6,199 nucleotides of DNA from Chloroflexota bacterium (GTDB lineage: Bacteria > Chloroflexota > Limnocylindria > Limnocylindrales > CSP1-4), in contig JAJYEB010000119.1 of NCBI GenBank assembly GCA_021790375.1, positions 1 to 6,199 of the forward strand, given 5' to 3'. Under the pieces are notes generated by a model, which was given only the letters and a program-made list of their open reading frames with translations, was not told the origin of the DNA and did no database searches. Shown piece after piece: positions 5,254 to 6,199 of this stretch (positions are counted from its first letter, which is position 1; each line of letters begins with the position of its first letter). The position numbers and the translations under genes were made by a program.

Positions 5254-5933
5254 TGTTCATCATCGTGGTGGGCGGCGGAAAGGTCGGCTACTACCTGACC
5301 CGGGAGCTCCTGACGTCGGGGCACGAGGTGGTCCTGCTCGAGAAGGACCCGCGGCGCGCCGCGCAGATCGCGGACGAGATCGGGAGCGTGGTGCTGAACC
5401 GCGACGGATGCGAGGGGCGGCACCTTGCCGCGGCCGGGGCCAATCGGGCGGCGATCGTGGCGGCGGTCACCGGCGACGACGAGGACAACCTGGTGGTGTG
5501 CCAGATGGCGAAGCACCACTTCGACGTCCCGCGGACCATCGCCAGGGTCAACAGCCCGAAGAACGAGCTGCTGTTCCGCCAGCTGGGCGTGGACGAGGTC
5601 ATCAACCCGACCCGCATGGCGCTCGGCGCCATCGAGCAGGACATCCCGGTGCACGACCTGCTGCATCTCGCCCAGCTCTCGATGGGCGACATGGAGCTGG
5701 TGGAGGCGCAGATCGACTCGGACTCGCCGGCCGCCGGAAAGGCCGCCCGGGACCTCGCGCTGCCCGAGGGATGTCTCCTGTTCGTGGTGATCCGGGGTGG
5801 CATCGCGCAGGCCGTGCGGGCCGACACCACGTTCCAGGCCGGCGACAAGCTCGTGGCGCTCAGCCGGACCGACTGCCAGGACGAGGTCCGCCACATGCTG
5901 ATCGGGGAGCATCCGGCCACCACGACCGCCTGA
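5253..5933 (+). CDS. TrkA/RCK potassium uptake regulator with RCK_N and RCK_C (CeoC-like)
   Basis: A 226-residue cytosolic protein with both RCK halves. RCK_N (1-~135) has strand MFIIVVG, dinucleotide loop GGGKVG (7-12), acidic E30 at the end of strand two (VVLLEKD), the 'NRDGCE' turn (49-54), TGDDEDNLVVCQMAK (73-87) and RTIARVNSPKN (94-104). RCK_C (~145-219) has MELVEAQIDSDSPAAGK, then LPEGCLLFVVIRGG and FQAGDKLVALS, the usual TrkA_C strands. By family knowledge RCK_N binds NAD(H) or ATP and RCK_C can bind ligands, c-di-AMP in several KtrA/CpaA proteins, to control K+ flux. ATG 5253 overlaps the previous stop and has GGAGG at good spacing. It is last in the same-strand run. No TrkH/KtrB pore is in the window, so the KimA-type permease is the nearest candidate partner, as in the mycobacterial Rv2690c-ceoB-ceoC locus (inference). 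Confidence 0.92.
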   Translation: MFIIVVGGGKVGYYLTRELLTSGHEVVLLEKDPRRAAQIADEIGSVVLNRDGCEGRHLAAAGANRAAIVAAVTGDDEDNLVVCQMAKHHFDVPRTIARVNSPKNELLFRQLGVDEVINPTRMALGAIEQDIPVHDLLHLAQLSMGDMELVEAQIDSDSPAAGKAARDLALPEGCLLFVVIRGGIAQAVRADTTFQAGDKLVALSRTDCQDEVRHMLIGEHPATTTA

Positions 5934-5958
5934 GAGGGGAGCACCGGAGCGGAGGCGC

Positions 5959-6013
5959 GCCGTGCGGGTGCGGAGGAGGGCCGTGCCGGGTGCGCAGGCG
6001 GGCCGTGCCGGCC
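5959..6013 (+). repeat. Imperfect 21-22 bp tandem repeat between convergent genes
   Basis: The unit begins GCCGTGC at 5959, 5980 and 6002. The first two units share GCCGTGC, then GGGTGCG, then AGG; the third breaks off after GCCGTGCCGG. It fills the space between the RCK operon end and the convergent kelch-like gene. There is no open frame of note in it. Confidence 0.4.
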
Positions 6014-6015
6014 CG
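5999..6015. terminator. Weak hairpin between convergent genes
   Basis: CGGGCC (5999-6004), loop GTGCC, GGCCCG (6010-6015) form a 6-bp GC stem. It sits 66 nt after the RCK stop and 13 nt beyond the end of the minus-strand gene, where a shared bidirectional terminator would be expected. There is no T-run on either side, so support is weak. Confidence 0.3.
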
Positions 6016-6027
6016 GATCGGTGACGG

Positions 6028-6199
6028 TCAGCGCACCGTGAGCGAGATGATCGAGGCGAGCCGCGCGCCGGCTTCACCGCCGATCAGGTAGCCCACGCCA
6101 CCCACGACGACCCCCGCCGCGTCCGCCACCGGCGCCGGCAGGCGGCCGATCCGCGTCACCGCCCCGGTCGTCGTGTCGACCTCCCAGACCGCATCCTGC
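6028..6199 (-). CDS. Kelch-like beta-propeller protein, C-terminal fragment
   Basis: Partial gene on the minus strand: it enters at the right window edge and ends at a TGA read from 6030 down to 6028. The 56 visible residues contain AVWEVDTTTGAVTRIGRLP, then ADAAGVVVGGVGYLIGGE, and end ISLTVR. The 'v..vd..tG.v.r.grLP.p..da..v...g..yliGG' pattern is the kelch/galactose-oxidase propeller blade, with the diglycine closing one strand. Third positions are nearly all G or C, as in real genes here. The last residues would form the closing strand of the propeller. Such proteins are often secreted or surface-attached in high-GC bacteria, but the N-terminus is not visible, so location and partner are unknown. 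It is convergent with the RCK operon. Confidence 0.65.
   Translation of the reverse strand, partial: QDAVWEVDTTTGAVTRIGRLPAPVADAAGVVVGGVGYLIGGEAGARLASIISLTVR

Overview
This 6.2 kb window is very GC-rich (roughly 70% or more), with strong G/C at third codon positions. At least two genes look leaderless: a TAnnnT -10 element sits 6-8 nt before the ATG. No marker gene fixes the taxon. High GC, leaderless starts and a KimA-type permease beside paired TrkA/RCK proteins fit Actinomycetota or a high-GC Chloroflexota lineage (Limnocylindria/Ellin6529-like), and I cannot separate these from the window alone.

Layout. 1-222: C-terminus of a sensor histidine kinase, cut by the window edge. 223-472: non-coding stretch with DnaA-box-like sites, one of them in the loop of an 8-bp GC hairpin. 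473-1459: rsmG (gidB), 16S rRNA m7G methyltransferase, with a possible long N-terminal extension. 1464-2186: a calcineurin-like metallophosphoesterase with its own leaderless promoter inside the rsmG tail. 2334-4226 (reading frame open back to 2187): a KimA-family potassium/proton symporter. 4290-4784: an atypical UspA-domain protein behind a second leaderless promoter. 4795-5253: a short TrkA_N/RCK_N-only protein. 5253-5933: a full RCK_N+RCK_C protein, start overlapping the preceding stop. 5934-6027: convergent intergenic region with short imperfect tandem repeats and a weak hairpin. 6028-6199, minus strand: C-terminus of a kelch-like beta-propeller protein, also cut by the edge.

How the genes work together. 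The coherent unit is kimA-usp-rck1-rck2, which reads as a potassium-homeostasis cluster: a permease with every K+-site residue I could map from B. subtilis KimA, a stress-type nucleotide-binding-fold protein, and two NAD-binding RCK proteins of the kind that normally gate TrkH/KtrB channels. No TrkH/KtrB pore lies in the window. The interesting hypothesis is that the RCK pair regulates the KimA-type permease itself, similar to the Rv2690c-ceoB-ceoC arrangement of Mycobacterium tuberculosis. The upstream genes (kinase, rsmG, phosphoesterase) are housekeeping or regulatory, with no evident link to potassium.
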